Source: an uncultured Acetatifactor sp.
GTDB lineage: Bacteria; Bacillota; Clostridia; Lachnospirales; Lachnospiraceae
Length of the DNA: 64,000 nt
Assembly (NCBI GenBank): GCA_910585615.1
Contig: CAJUFO010000001.1
Location: 62,001 to 126,000 of the forward strand
Direction of reading: 5' to 3'
Shown piece after piece: positions 1 through 8,271 of the stretch (positions are counted from its first letter, which is position 1; each line of letters starts with the position of its first letter). The notes beneath the pieces were generated by a model. The model searched no databases and was not told the origin of the DNA. It worked only from the letters and a program-made list of their open reading frames with translations. The translations under genes were made by a program, and so were the position numbers.

Positions 1-718
1 AGTTCAGGAGCGACGACTTCCCCACATTCGGCTTCCCGAGGATTACCGTCCTGATTCCCTCCTTTATGAGCCTTCCGTTGTCAGCCGTACCAATCAGCCT
101 CCTCAGCTCCTCTATCACGCCGTCCAGCTTCCCGGACAGCCCTTCCCCATACCCATCCAAATCGAAATGCTCCGGATCGTCCAAAGCCGACTCGATGAAA
201 GCCGTCTCGTACAAAAGCCTCCCCCGAAGCTCCCTTACCTTCCACGAAAGCCTCCCCCGAAGCTGCCCCAGCGAATAGCCAAGCGCCCTGTCATTCTGCG
301 CCCCTATCACGTCCATCACGGCCTCGGCCCTGGACAGATCCATCCTCCCGTTCAGGAAAGCCCTCTTCGTGAACTCCCCCGGCTCCGCCAGCCTGGCCCC
401 GCACCTCAAGGCGCACTCCAAAATCCTCCTCATCACCAGCACGCCCCCATGGCACTGGATTTCCACCGTATCCTCCCCGGTAAAGCTCCTGGGCCCCCGC
501 ATCACTACCGCCAGGACCTCATCTATCTCGACCCCATCCTCCGGATTTACCACGAACCCATAGTAAAATCTATGGCTCTCCGCCTTTTTCAGGATTCTCC
601 TCCCGGAGGGAGACTTGACAATCCCGTCCCCCACCTCCACAGCCCCACTGCCGCTGATTCTGACGATACCAATCCCTGAATCCGTCATCCCCGTAGCAAT
701 CGCCGCAATCGTATCCAT
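1..718 (-). CDS. mnmE: tRNA modification GTPase MnmE, N-terminal part (cut by window edge)
   Basis: MnmE works with MnmG to install the carboxymethylaminomethyl group on U34 of certain tRNAs. Read leftward, the reading frame begins MDTIAAIATGMTDSGIGIV, the typical MnmE N-terminal formyl-THF binding domain. It continues through the helical domain to the G-domain Walker A motif GKPNVGKSSLLN right at position 1, so the rest of the GTPase domain lies outside the window. An in-frame ATG also exists at 739, but 718 is preferred because AGGGGGG lies 5-6 bases before it, while the 739 ATG directly abuts the T-tract of the upstream terminator. It is the last gene of the leftward rpmH-rnpA-yidD-yidC-khpB-mnmE block, a standard Firmicutes origin arrangement. 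Identity is certain; only the start is debatable. Confidence 0.93.
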   Translation of the reverse strand, partial: MDTIAAIATGMTDSGIGIVRISGSGAVEVGDGIVKSPSGRRILKKAESHRFYYGFVVNPEDGVEIDEVLAVVMRGPRSFTGEDTVEIQCHGGVLVMRRILECALRCGARLAEPGEFTKRAFLNGRMDLSRAEAVMDVIGAQNDRALGYSLGQLRGRLSWKVRELRGRLLYETAFIESALDDPEHFDLDGYGEGLSGKLDGVIEELRRLIGTADNGRLIKEGIRTVILGKPNVGKSSLLN

Positions 719-744
719 CCCGACCCCCCTGGATGCCATCCCAC

Positions 745-777
745 AAAAAACCGGATATCCCAACAATATCCGGTTTT
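745..777 (-). terminator. Rho-independent terminator after khpB
   Basis: A 12-bp inverted repeat (arms 747-758 and 766-777, AAAACCGGATAT and its complement) has a 7-base loop. Read leftward it is followed by a run of T. It sits just downstream of the khpB stop and immediately before mnmE, so mnmE is probably expressed by read-through or from its own weak promoter. Confidence 0.8.
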
Positions 778-787
778 CCACACAAGC

Positions 788-1444
788 CTATTGCCTCTTA
801 TAAGTGACCACGACCCTCCGAAACGGCTCATCGCCCTCACTATGGGTAGCAATATACTTATCATTCTGCAGCGCCGAATGAATAATCCTCCTCTCATAAG
901 GATTCATCGGCTCCAGCGACACTGCCCTCCTGGTCTTCTTTACCTTATAAGCGATATTCTTCGCCAGATTCTCCAGGGTCTCCTTCCTCCTGGCCCTGTA
1001 ATCCTCCGTATCCACCTTCACCCGGATGTACTCATCCGATTCCTTGTTCACCACCAGGGACACCAGATACTGCAGCGAATCCAGAGTCTGCCCCCGCTTC
1101 CCAATCAGCACGCCCATCTCGTCTCCGGCCAGGTCGATGTTCATCGTCCTGTCCTCCTCATCATACTGCACGTCCACCGCCACTACCATGCCCATGGCTT
1201 CGAACACATCCCGCAGGAACCTTTTTGCCGTCTCATCCACGGACAGCTTCTCCACCTTCACCCTAGCTTGAATCACCGCCGGCTTTGACCCGATTCCAAG
1301 GAATCCGCTGGAACCTTCTTCTACTATCTTGTAGTCAAGCTTGTCGCTGGTGACGCCGAATTTCCGACAGGCTTCCGTAATCGCCTCGCCTACAGTCTTA
1401 GCACTTACCTCCACATACTCCTGGTAATTTTTTTCCGTTTCCAT
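788..1444 (-). CDS. khpB: RNA-binding protein KhpB/Jag (Jag-N, KH, R3H domains)
   Basis: The 218-residue protein has the family's three parts. The N-terminal Jag domain (about 1-55) includes EGSSGFLGIGSKPAVIQ. A KH-type domain (about 75-150) carries GKRGQTLDSLQYLVS, the GxxG RNA-binding loop. An R3H domain (about 155-215) ends in SEGDEPFRRVVV. KhpB (also called Jag or EloR) is known to partner KhpA as a small-RNA/mRNA binding chaperone and to influence cell elongation. The gene lies 25 bases downstream of yidC and is almost always linked to it. The start is an ATG; the usual order yidC-khpB-mnmE is preserved. Identity is secure from domain order and neighbourhood. Confidence 0.95.
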   Translation of the reverse strand: METEKNYQEYVEVSAKTVGEAITEACRKFGVTSDKLDYKIVEEGSSGFLGIGSKPAVIQARVKVEKLSVDETAKRFLRDVFEAMGMVVAVDVQYDEEDRTMNIDLAGDEMGVLIGKRGQTLDSLQYLVSLVVNKESDEYIRVKVDTEDYRARRKETLENLAKNIAYKVKKTRRAVSLEPMNPYERRIIHSALQNDKYIATHSEGDEPFRRVVVTYKRQ

Positions 1445-1469
1445 AGCCGTTTACCCCTCCAAAACAGTC

Positions 1470-2837
1470 TCAGTTCCTATTGTTCCTCTCGTTATAATCT
1501 TTCACCATGTTCGCCTTCTCCAGCATGCTCCCCGGCTTGGCGCTGCCAGTGCTGACGCTTCCCGTATTCGTGCTCACGGAAGCTTTGTCCGCCATGCTCT
1601 TTCCCTTTGGCGGCGTACTGCCAGCGGCGTTCCCGCCCGTATTCACGGCCTTTGGCTTGGCAGTCTGGCCCTTGCTATTCTGGATATTGCGCGTATTCAT
1701 ATTTGCGTAAGCGTTCATGCGTTCCTGGGTCTGTTTCATCTTCTCCAGCTTTTTGGCGCTCTTGGCGGAATTCTTCTTGATGACCTCATCAAAGTCCATC
1801 TTGTCGATATGCCTGTTGATTACCACCTGCTGGATGCTCCTCACCACGCTGCCCGCCACCCAGTACAGGCCCATGCCTGCGGGCAGGGTAAAGCAGAACC
1901 AGGCGGACATCAGGGGCATCACCATGTTCATGGTCTTCATGGAAGCAGCCATGGAGTTCGCCTTCTCATTGTCGCTCTTTGGCTGCTGGGGCATCAGCTT
2001 CACATTAATCCACTGGGTCACCGCGGAAAGCACGGGAATCAGAACGGCACCAATCACGATGCCCCAGGCACCCACGGCCATACCGGCCTTAATCAGGTCG
2101 CTGGGGGAATCCCCCATGTGCAGGCCCAGGAAATTGTTGTAGACGTCAATCAGGCCCCTGGTGGTGTCATTGCTGAGGATCAGCCTTCCCTGATAGGTGA
2201 GCTGCGTCAGGTCGTAATGCTCCGCCACCGTGGCCAGATCCACTGAGGACAGCTTGTTCAGCACATCGATGACACCGTTTGAAAGGTCGCCCTTGGTCAT
2301 GGACTGACCGTACATCGACACCACCCTGTTAATGGTCTCCACGCCGGAATCCTGCAGGAAGCCGCCGCCGTCCAGGTCGATAATCTTGTCGGCCAGCACC
2401 TTGAATGTATTCCCTATCTTCGTCACATAGGCCGGCATGCGGTAGATGACCTGGTACAGCGCGAACAGGATGGGCATCTGAATCAGCAGCTGCACGCAGC
2501 TTCCGGTTGCGGACACCCCGTACTTGGCATAGACCATCTGTATCTCCTGGTTCTTTGCCATCATGGCGTCCTGATCCGACCTTCCCTTATATTTGGCCTC
2601 AATGGCCTGCAGCTCCGGGCTCATCTTCACCTGGAGCTTGGAGAATTTCTGCTGCTTGATGTTCAGGGGCGTCATCAACAGGTTCACCACGATGGTGAAC
2701 AGGATGATGGCCAGACCGATGTTCGGGAGTCCTATCAAATCGATGACATAGAATATCCCGTTCATGATCATCCCCAGCACCCATGCCACCTGCCCGATGA
2801 CAGGGGTGGTGCTCTGTGTCAGTAAAATAAGATTCAT
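1470..2837 (-). CDS. yidC: Membrane protein insertase YidC/Oxa1
   Basis: This 455-residue polytopic protein inserts and folds membrane proteins with or without SecYEG. The Gram-positive type core is visible: an N-terminal hydrophobic segment (about 15-50), then TPLNIKQQKFSKLQVKMSPE, the conserved cytoplasmic hairpin. Further membrane segments follow at about 100-125, 255-280 and 300-335 (FCFTLPAGMGLYWVAGSVV). A basic, low-complexity cytoplasmic tail rich in N, K, G and S runs from about residue 355. The region between the second and third membrane segments (about 125-250) is longer than in Bacillus SpoIIIJ. Unlike Bacillus YidC there is no lipoprotein-type N-terminus. It lies between yidD and khpB, which supports the call. 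Confidence 0.95.
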   Translation of the reverse strand: MNLILLTQSTTPVIGQVAWVLGMIMNGIFYVIDLIGLPNIGLAIILFTIVVNLLMTPLNIKQQKFSKLQVKMSPELQAIEAKYKGRSDQDAMMAKNQEIQMVYAKYGVSATGSCVQLLIQMPILFALYQVIYRMPAYVTKIGNTFKVLADKIIDLDGGGFLQDSGVETINRVVSMYGQSMTKGDLSNGVIDVLNKLSSVDLATVAEHYDLTQLTYQGRLILSNDTTRGLIDVYNNFLGLHMGDSPSDLIKAGMAVGAWGIVIGAVLIPVLSAVTQWINVKLMPQQPKSDNEKANSMAASMKTMNMVMPLMSAWFCFTLPAGMGLYWVAGSVVRSIQQVVINRHIDKMDFDEVIKKNSAKSAKKLEKMKQTQERMNAYANMNTRNIQNSKGQTAKPKAVNTGGNAAGSTPPKGKSMADKASVSTNTGSVSTGSAKPGSMLEKANMVKDYNERNNRN

Positions 2838-2868
2838 TTATTCGTATCCTCTCAGTCAGGCTCGCCGG

Positions 2869-3078
2869 TCACGGAACGGGATCGAAGCCTCCCTTTGAAA
2901 AGGGATTGCAGCGCAGTATCCTCCAGAGGGCCAGCATGCTCCCCTTCACCGCGCCGTGCTTTTCAATGGCCTCCAATCCGTACTGGGAACAGGTAGGGAT
3001 ATAGGGACATTTCGTCCTTTTCATGGGAGACAGATATCTCTGGTAGAACCGAATGCCGGCAATCAATATTTTTTTCAT
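2869..3078 (-). CDS. yidD: Membrane protein insertion efficiency factor YidD
   Basis: A 69-residue protein of the YidD/UPF0161 family. It has the signature RFYQRYLSPMKRTKCPYIPTC followed by SQYGLEAIEKHG and ends in CNPFSKGGFDPVP, the conserved cysteine-containing core. The family assists YidC-dependent insertion at the inner face of the membrane. The gene starts 8 bases after the rnpA stop and precedes yidC, the usual arrangement. Length matches the family norm. Confidence 0.95.
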   Translation of the reverse strand: MKKILIAGIRFYQRYLSPMKRTKCPYIPTCSQYGLEAIEKHGAVKGSMLALWRILRCNPFSKGGFDPVP

Positions 3079-3086
3079 AGATGTCT

Positions 3087-3425
3087 TTATACCTTTATGA
3101 TACGATGAAGCTTTCCAAGGTGGAGCAGCGCTTCTTCTATTCCAGAGTATCCCACCGGGGCTGCCGCCTTCCTTGCCACGACCACAATGTCCAAACCACT
3201 ATCGAACACCGCTTCATGCAGTCTGTAACTTTCCCGCACCAGCCTCGTGACCCGATGCCTCACGACGCTGTTGCCCACCTTCTTGCTGACGCTGATTCCA
3301 ATCCGGTTCCTTCCGGTGCCATTTTCCATGATATACATGACCAGATATTTGTTTGCATACGATTTACCGTACTTGTAAACGGACTGGAACTGCTGATACT
3401 TCTTAAGGCTTTCAGAAAATTTCAT
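3087..3425 (-). CDS. rnpA: Ribonuclease P protein component
   Basis: The 112-residue basic protein subunit of RNase P helps the RNA subunit mature tRNA 5' ends. Family hallmarks are the N-terminal aromatic patch (FQSVYKYGKSYANKYLV) and the RNR-equivalent region NRIGISVSKKVGNSVVRHRV followed by TRLVRESYR. The start ATG at 3425 has AGGAAGGAA a few bases upstream. The gene follows rpmH on the same strand and precedes yidD, the universal bacterial order. Confidence 0.96.
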   Translation of the reverse strand: MKFSESLKKYQQFQSVYKYGKSYANKYLVMYIMENGTGRNRIGISVSKKVGNSVVRHRVTRLVRESYRLHEAVFDSGLDIVVVARKAAAPVGYSGIEEALLHLGKLHRIIKV

Positions 3426-3482
3426 TGGAATTCCTTCCTATTCTTACTCATCCTCCAAAGAAAAAGGCCACATTTCTGTGAC

Positions 3483-3617
3483 CTAAGCGGACAATCTCGC
3501 TCTTCCTTTTGCACGTCTGGCCGCTAACACTTTTCTTCCGCCGCGAGTGCTCATCCTCGCTCTGAAGCCGTGAACCTTTTTGCGTGAACGCTTTTTGGGC
3601 TGATATGTCATCTTCAT
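3483..3617 (-). CDS. rpmH: 50S ribosomal protein L34
   Basis: A 44-residue, strongly basic protein starting MKMTYQPKKRSRKKVHGFR and ending ARRAKGRARLSA. This is the complete L34 sequence pattern (MSTRGGRKVLAARR in the middle). The ATG at 3617 is preceded by a near-perfect AAAGGAGGTGG site. It is the first gene of the leftward block and faces dnaA across the origin, which fixes the origin position. A strong promoter lies about 60 bases upstream. Confidence 0.97.
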   Translation of the reverse strand: MKMTYQPKKRSRKKVHGFRARMSTRGGRKVLAARRAKGRARLSA

Positions 3618-3676
3618 GGAAAGCCACCTCCTTTTGCTCATTCTTCTAAGGGTTTTTTTAGGAAAATAGCATATTG

Positions 3677-3705
3677 ATTGTATAAAAAAATCCGGACAAT
3701 GTCAA
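3677..3705 (-). promoter_or_regulatory. Sigma-A promoter of the rpmH operon
   Basis: On the minus strand TTGACA (3705-3700), a 17-base spacer and TACAAT (3682-3677) form an almost consensus housekeeping promoter. It is the only strong candidate for the leftward rpmH-rnpA-yidD-yidC-khpB transcript. Confidence 0.8.
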
Positions 3706-3757
3706 GGAAAATTCAGTAAAAATCATTATTTTTCCTCATAAAAATTTTTAATACCGG

Positions 3758-4010
3758 TTTTCCACATAGATATCCACAATAAAAAACTGAAATACTTTAT
3801 CCACAGACTGTTGATTCTATGTGTATAATTTTGGAAAAACAGGGCATTTCCTGTGCAATCACATTTGTAAATCCTTCTCTAATCCAGCAAATACAATGTT
3901 TTCTGTCTTTCTCTGAATTATCCACTTATTCACATCGCTATCCACATTCCCATTTGTATAAGCCATTTATGAACATAATTATGCACAGCATGTGGATAAC
4001 TTTATCCATA
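3758..4010. other. oriC: oriC, upstream DnaA-box cluster
   Basis: Between rpmH and dnaA there is a dense group of DnaA boxes (consensus TTATNCACA). Perfect copies are at 3797-3805, 3926-3934, 3979-3987 and, inverted, 3991-3999. One-mismatch copies are at 3758-3766, 3770-3778, 3918-3926, 3938-3946 and 4002-4010. The stretch is A+T-rich compared with the rest of the window. Position between divergent rpmH and dnaA matches bacterial two-part origins. No protein is encoded between 3618 and 4110. Confidence 0.88.
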
Positions 4011-4030
4011 AGAATGTTCATAACAAATAT

Positions 4031-4059
4031 TTGAAATCTGCCGCAATCTATATTACAAT
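4031..4059 (+). promoter_or_regulatory. Probable dnaA promoter
   Basis: TTGAAA (4031-4036), a 17-base spacer and TACAAT (4054-4059). Transcription from here would start near 4066. This argues against translation from the upstream ATG at 4066 and for the ATG at 4111. The promoter abuts the DnaA-box cluster, consistent with autoregulation by DnaA. Confidence 0.6.
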
Positions 4060-4110
4060 GGTAAAATGCGGGATCCTAAAGGGGTTCCCACAGGAAAGGA
4101 TAATCAGGAA

Positions 4111-5442
4111 ATGGATGATATCAAGGGCAGCTGGACTGCCATTAAGGAAAAAATCAAAAGGGAATATGAGCTCACTGACATCTCTTATAAGACCTGGGTG
4201 GAGCCTCTGGCATTCCTGAACGTGGTGAACGATGTAGTGAACATCGTCATCCCTGCCGACCAGTCCTCTGTGTTCGACTATATTTCCTCCAAATACGCCA
4301 GCTTCTTCCGGGTGACCATCACGGAGATGTTCAACCATGACTATGACGTGAAGTTCGTGATGGAGAAGGATGTGAAGGAGATTCAGGAGCAAAGCTCTGT
4401 CTATGAGCATGCCAATCTGAACCCCAAGTACAAATTCGACACCTTCGTGGTGGGCGGAAGCAACCGGTTCGCCCATTCCGCCTCCCTGGCTGTTGCGGAA
4501 TCCCCTGGAGATGTCTATAACCCGCTCTATCTCTACGGTGGGCCTGGCCTGGGAAAAACCCACCTGATGCACTCCATCGGCCATTTCATCCTGGAGCAGA
4601 ATCCGAAGAAAAAGGTGCTCTATGTGACCAGCGAGGAGTTCACCAATGAGGTCATCGAGTCCATCCGAAGCGGAAACGCGGCCTCCATGACCAAGCTCCG
4701 GGAAAAGTACAGGACAGTGGATGTGCTGATGGTGGACGATGTGCAGTTCATCATCGGAAAGGAGAGTACCCAGGAAGAGTTCTTCCACACCTTCAATGTA
4801 CTGCACTCCGCCAGGAAGCAGATCGTCCTCTCCTCGGACAAGCCGCCCAAGGAGATAGAGACCTTAGACGAGCGCTTCCGCTCCCGCTTTGAATGGGGGC
4901 TGATTGCGGACATCCAGCCCCCCGACTATGAGACCAGGATGGCAATCCTGAAGAAGAATGCGGAATGCTGCAGCCTGACGATTAATGAGGAAATCATCAA
5001 ATACATCGCCACAAACATCAAGTCCAATATCCGGGAGCTGGAGGGGGCTTTCAACAAAATCGTGGCGGCCGGAAAGCTGAATAAGGTGGATTTGACCCTA
5101 GATATCGCGGAGGAGGCCCTGAAGGACATCATCTATCCAAACAAGGCAAAAGTCATTACGCCGTCCCTTATCATCGACACCGTGTCGGAGCATTTCAACG
5201 TGAGGCCGGAGGACATTACCTCAAAGAAGCGCAATTCCGAGTACGTGCTGCCCAGACAGATTGTCATGTACCTGTGCAGGGAGCTTGTGGGGACTCCTTA
5301 CGCGGATATCGGAAAGCTCCTCTCGAAGAAGGACCATACCACCATCATGCACGGCGTCAAGAAGATTACGGCTGAGATGGAGGTCAATGAGGATGTCAGG
5401 AATAAAGTGGATGTTATTATAAAGAAGATCAATCCTTCCTAG
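4111..5442 (+). CDS. dnaA: Chromosomal replication initiator protein DnaA
   Basis: This 443-residue AAA+ initiator binds the DnaA boxes on either side and opens oriC. Domain I is at the N-terminus (SWTAIKEKIKREYELTDISY). Domain III carries Walker A GGPGLGKTH at about residue 143 and Walker B VLMVDDVQF at about 205. Domain IV has the DNA-binding signature DHTTIMHGVKKI near the C-terminus. The frame is open from an ATG at 4066, but AGGAAAGGA at 4092-4100 and the promoter position favour 4111 (MDDIKGSW). Neighbours are the oriC repeats on both sides and dnaN downstream. Confidence 0.97.
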   Translation: MDDIKGSWTAIKEKIKREYELTDISYKTWVEPLAFLNVVNDVVNIVIPADQSSVFDYISSKYASFFRVTITEMFNHDYDVKFVMEKDVKEIQEQSSVYEHANLNPKYKFDTFVVGGSNRFAHSASLAVAESPGDVYNPLYLYGGPGLGKTHLMHSIGHFILEQNPKKKVLYVTSEEFTNEVIESIRSGNAASMTKLREKYRTVDVLMVDDVQFIIGKESTQEEFFHTFNVLHSARKQIVLSSDKPPKEIETLDERFRSRFEWGLIADIQPPDYETRMAILKKNAECCSLTINEEIIKYIATNIKSNIRELEGAFNKIVAAGKLNKVDLTLDIAEEALKDIIYPNKAKVITPSLIIDTVSEHFNVRPEDITSKKRNSEYVLPRQIVMYLCRELVGTPYADIGKLLSKKDHTTIMHGVKKITAEMEVNEDVRNKVDVIIKKINPS

Positions 5443-5734
5443 CAGTTTATACTGAAGGTCACTAAAGTCTGGGAAGTTACCCACATTGTCATGTGGTCAG
5501 GCTGTTGATATTTCGGGGATGTTACAAAAGAAAATGAATGGACTGTGAATAACCTGATAGTTTTTCTCAAGTTATTCTGAAAATAATCGCAAGATATCCA
5601 TTCCCTTTTTCCCTGAAAAATAGTATAATAAATGAGGTTATGCACTTATCAACAGCTATTAAGAAGGTTATTATGAATTCCTTTATCTTTTTATATGTTT
5701 TGCGAACCACGGTTCCGGGAAAGGAGTTATCCAT
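5443..5734 (+). other. dnaA-dnaN intergenic region: second part of oriC and dnaN promoter region
   Basis: 292 non-coding bases. A perfect inverted DnaA box lies at 5544-5552. Near matches are at 5638-5646, 5646-5654 and 5727-5735, the last overlapping the dnaN start. An A+T-rich run around 5610-5650 could be the duplex-unwinding element. A TATAAT at 5624-5629 with a poor -35 (TTCCCT, 5601-5606) is a possible dnaN promoter. There are fewer boxes here than upstream of dnaA. Confidence 0.6.
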
Positions 5735-6850
5735 ATGAAATTAGTCTGTTCCAAATCGAACCTGTTGAACGGTGTACAGATTGTATCCAGGGCTGTCCCA
5801 AACAAGACTACCATGTCCATCCTTGAATGTATCCTGATAGATGCTTCCAATGGCATCATCACTCTGACTGCCAACGATATGGATATGGGAATAGAGACTG
5901 TCATAGAGGGGGATATCGTGGAAGGCGGCGTCATCGCCCTGGACGCAAAGATTTTCCTTGAAATCGTCCGCAAGCTTCCGGACAGCTATATCAGAATAGA
6001 GACAGACGCTTCCTTCCGGACATTGATTACATGCGAAAAGGCCAAATTCACCATTGTGGGCAAGTCGGGAGAAGATTTCTCCTATCTGCCTATGGTGGAA
6101 AAGGAGGAGAGCATCGTCATCAGCCAGTTCGCCCTGAAGGAAATGGTGCGCCAGACGATTTTCTCCATCTCGGACAATGACAACAACAAGCTGATGACCG
6201 GAGAGCTGTTCGAAATAAACGGAGATGAGCTGAAAATCGTGTCCTCGGATGGACACCGCATCTCTATCCGTAAGATTGCGCTTAGGGAGGTCTATGGGCA
6301 CAGGAAGGTCATCGTGCCCGGAAAGACCCTGAATGAGGTGAGCAAGATTCTGCCCGGCGGGGCGGACAGCGATGTGACGGTGTACTTTACGGAAAAGCAT
6401 ATCGTCTTCGAATTCGATAATACTGTGGTCGTATCCAGATTGATAGAGGGGGAGTATTTCAGCATCGACAGAATGCTCTCCGGCGATTATGAGACAAAGG
6501 TGAAGGTGAACAAGCGGGAGCTGTTAGACTGTATCGACAGAGCTACCCTTCTCACCAGAGAGGGAGACCGCAAGCCTATCGTCATCAACATCACGGACGA
6601 GTGCATGGAACTGAAGATCGACTCCGCTCTTGGCAGCATGAACGAGGAAATCGATATCGAGAAGCAGGGCAGGGATCTGATGATCGGTTTCAATCCCAAG
6701 TTCCTGATCGACGCGCTCCGGGTCATCGACGATGAGGAGGCAGACCTTTATATGGTGAATCCAAAGGCCCCATGCTTCATCAAGAACGAGGAGGAGAGCT
6801 ATATCTACCTGATACTTCCCGTGAGCCTGGTGGCGAACTACGGGCGCTGA
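5735..6850 (+). CDS. dnaN: DNA polymerase III beta subunit (sliding clamp)
   Basis: A 371-residue protein of normal clamp length, made of three similar domains of about 120 residues. N-terminal MKLVCSKSNLLNGVQIVSRA and the C-terminal FIKNEEESYIYLILPVSLV are clear family features. The dimeric ring tethers polymerases to DNA. The ATG at 5735 follows AAGGAG (5721-5726). It is followed by the S4 gene and recF, the standard order. Confident call. Confidence 0.97.
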   Translation: MKLVCSKSNLLNGVQIVSRAVPNKTTMSILECILIDASNGIITLTANDMDMGIETVIEGDIVEGGVIALDAKIFLEIVRKLPDSYIRIETDASFRTLITCEKAKFTIVGKSGEDFSYLPMVEKEESIVISQFALKEMVRQTIFSISDNDNNKLMTGELFEINGDELKIVSSDGHRISIRKIALREVYGHRKVIVPGKTLNEVSKILPGGADSDVTVYFTEKHIVFEFDNTVVVSRLIEGEYFSIDRMLSGDYETKVKVNKRELLDCIDRATLLTREGDRKPIVINITDECMELKIDSALGSMNEEIDIEKQGRDLMIGFNPKFLIDALRVIDDEEADLYMVNPKAPCFIKNEEESYIYLILPVSLVANYGR

Positions 6851-6901
6851 GGATGGGGGAAAGCTGAAGGAAAGGCGCGATAAGCGCAGGGAGGGTGCAA
6901 C

Positions 6902-7111
6902 GTGGAAGTCGTACATCTGAAGGATGGATACATTAAGCTGGGGCAGGCCTTGAAGGCGGCGAACCTGGTGGAATCCGGGGCGGACGCCAAGGCTGTGATT
7001 CAGGAGGGACTGGTCATGGTAAACGGTGAGGTGGATACCAGGCGCGGGAAGAAGCTGGTGGAAGGCGATATAGTGGAATATAACGGCAATACGGTCAAAA
7101 TAGAAGCGTAG
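6902..7111 (+). CDS. yaaA: S4-domain RNA-binding protein (YaaA/RlbA type)
   Basis: A 69-residue protein consisting only of an S4 RNA-binding fold: YIKLGQALKAANLVESGADA, then VNGEVDTRRGKKLVEGD. A small S4 protein between dnaN and recF is conserved in Firmicutes (B. subtilis yaaA/rlbA, linked to ribosome assembly). The start is GTG at 6902, preceded by AGGGAGGG. It lies between dnaN and recF with short gaps, so co-transcription is likely. Confidence 0.92.
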   Translation: MEVVHLKDGYIKLGQALKAANLVESGADAKAVIQEGLVMVNGEVDTRRGKKLVEGDIVEYNGNTVKIEA

Positions 7112-7125
7112 AGACGGGCACAGAG

Positions 7126-8244
7126 ATGATCATAAAATCGATAGAGCTGGCGGATTACAGGAATTACGGCTGCCTTTCCCTGGAGTTCGACCGCGGCACC
7201 AATATCCTGTACGGGGACAATGCCCAGGGCAAGACCAATATCCTGGAGGCCATCTTCGTGGCGGCCACCACCAAGTCCCACAGGGGCGCAAAAGATAAGG
7301 AAATTGTAGCTTTCGGGAAAGAGGAAGCCCATATCAGGACATATCTGGAAAAAGAGGGCTTGGAGACAAGGGTGGACATGCACCTGCGCAAGTCCAAGTC
7401 CAAGGGCATCGCCATAGACGGCCAGAAAATAAAAAAGGCGGCGGATCTCATGGGCCTGTGCAATGTGGTGTTCTTTTCCCCGGAGGATTTGGGAATCATA
7501 AAGAACGGTCCGGCGGAGAGGAGGAGGTTCGTGGATATGGAGCTCTGCCAGCTGGACAGCTTCTATCTGTACAACCTGAATCACTACAATAGGATAGTCA
7601 ATCAAAGGAACAAGCTTTTGAAGGACATGTACATGAACCCTGACTTAAAGGAGACTCTAAGCATCTGGGACATGCAGCTTGCGTCATTCGGCAGCAAGAT
7701 CATCGAGCGCAGGAAGCTCTTCGAGGAACAGCTCAATGAAATCATATATAGCATCCATAAGAATCTGTCCGGCGATAAGGAGGAGCTTGTGATTCATTAT
7801 GAGCCGGATGTGACCGCTATGGACTTTGAGGAGAAGCTGAAAGCCGCACAGGATAGGGACATCAGGGCCAAGATGACATCCGTGGGACCACATAGAGACG
7901 ATTTTTCGTTTATCATTGGGGATATCGACATCCGGAGGTACGGTTCCCAGGGGCAGCAGCGCACGGCGGCATTGTCTCTGAAGCTTTCGGAGATAGAGCT
8001 TGTGAAGCGGATTACAAAGGATATGCCGGTCCTCCTGCTGGACGATGTACTGTCTGAACTGGACTCCAACCGGCAGAACTATCTGTTAGGCAGCATCTGC
8101 AATATCCAGACCATCATCACCTGTACCGGTCTGGAGGAATTCGTGAGACACAGGTTTGAGATAAATAAGGTCATAAGGGTATCTGAAGGGACGGCCACCT
8201 GCATGAACGAAGAGAAAATGTTCATGAAAAAAGATGGAGAATAA
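7126..8244 (+). CDS. recF: DNA replication and repair protein RecF
   Basis: A 372-residue SMC-like ATPase that loads RecA at gaps with RecO and RecR. The N-terminus MIIKSIELADYRNYGCLSLE and Walker A GDNAQGKTN (about residues 30-38) are typical. Near the C-terminus GQQRTAALSLKLSEIEL gives the ABC signature region and VLLLDDVLSELD the Walker B and D-loop. Length is normal. It begins 14 bases after the S4 gene and is followed by gyrB. Confidence 0.96.
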   Translation: MIIKSIELADYRNYGCLSLEFDRGTNILYGDNAQGKTNILEAIFVAATTKSHRGAKDKEIVAFGKEEAHIRTYLEKEGLETRVDMHLRKSKSKGIAIDGQKIKKAADLMGLCNVVFFSPEDLGIIKNGPAERRRFVDMELCQLDSFYLYNLNHYNRIVNQRNKLLKDMYMNPDLKETLSIWDMQLASFGSKIIERRKLFEEQLNEIIYSIHKNLSGDKEELVIHYEPDVTAMDFEEKLKAAQDRDIRAKMTSVGPHRDDFSFIIGDIDIRRYGSQGQQRTAALSLKLSEIELVKRITKDMPVLLLDDVLSELDSNRQNYLLGSICNIQTIITCTGLEEFVRHRFEINKVIRVSEGTATCMNEEKMFMKKDGE

Positions 8245-8271
8245 GCGGCACTAAGAGAGGGATGGACATAT

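Noticed and set aside
4066..4110. Upstream ATG for dnaA adding 15 residues
   Set aside because: It coincides with the expected transcription start of the TTGAAA/TACAAT promoter and has no ribosome binding site; 4111 has AGGAAAGGA.
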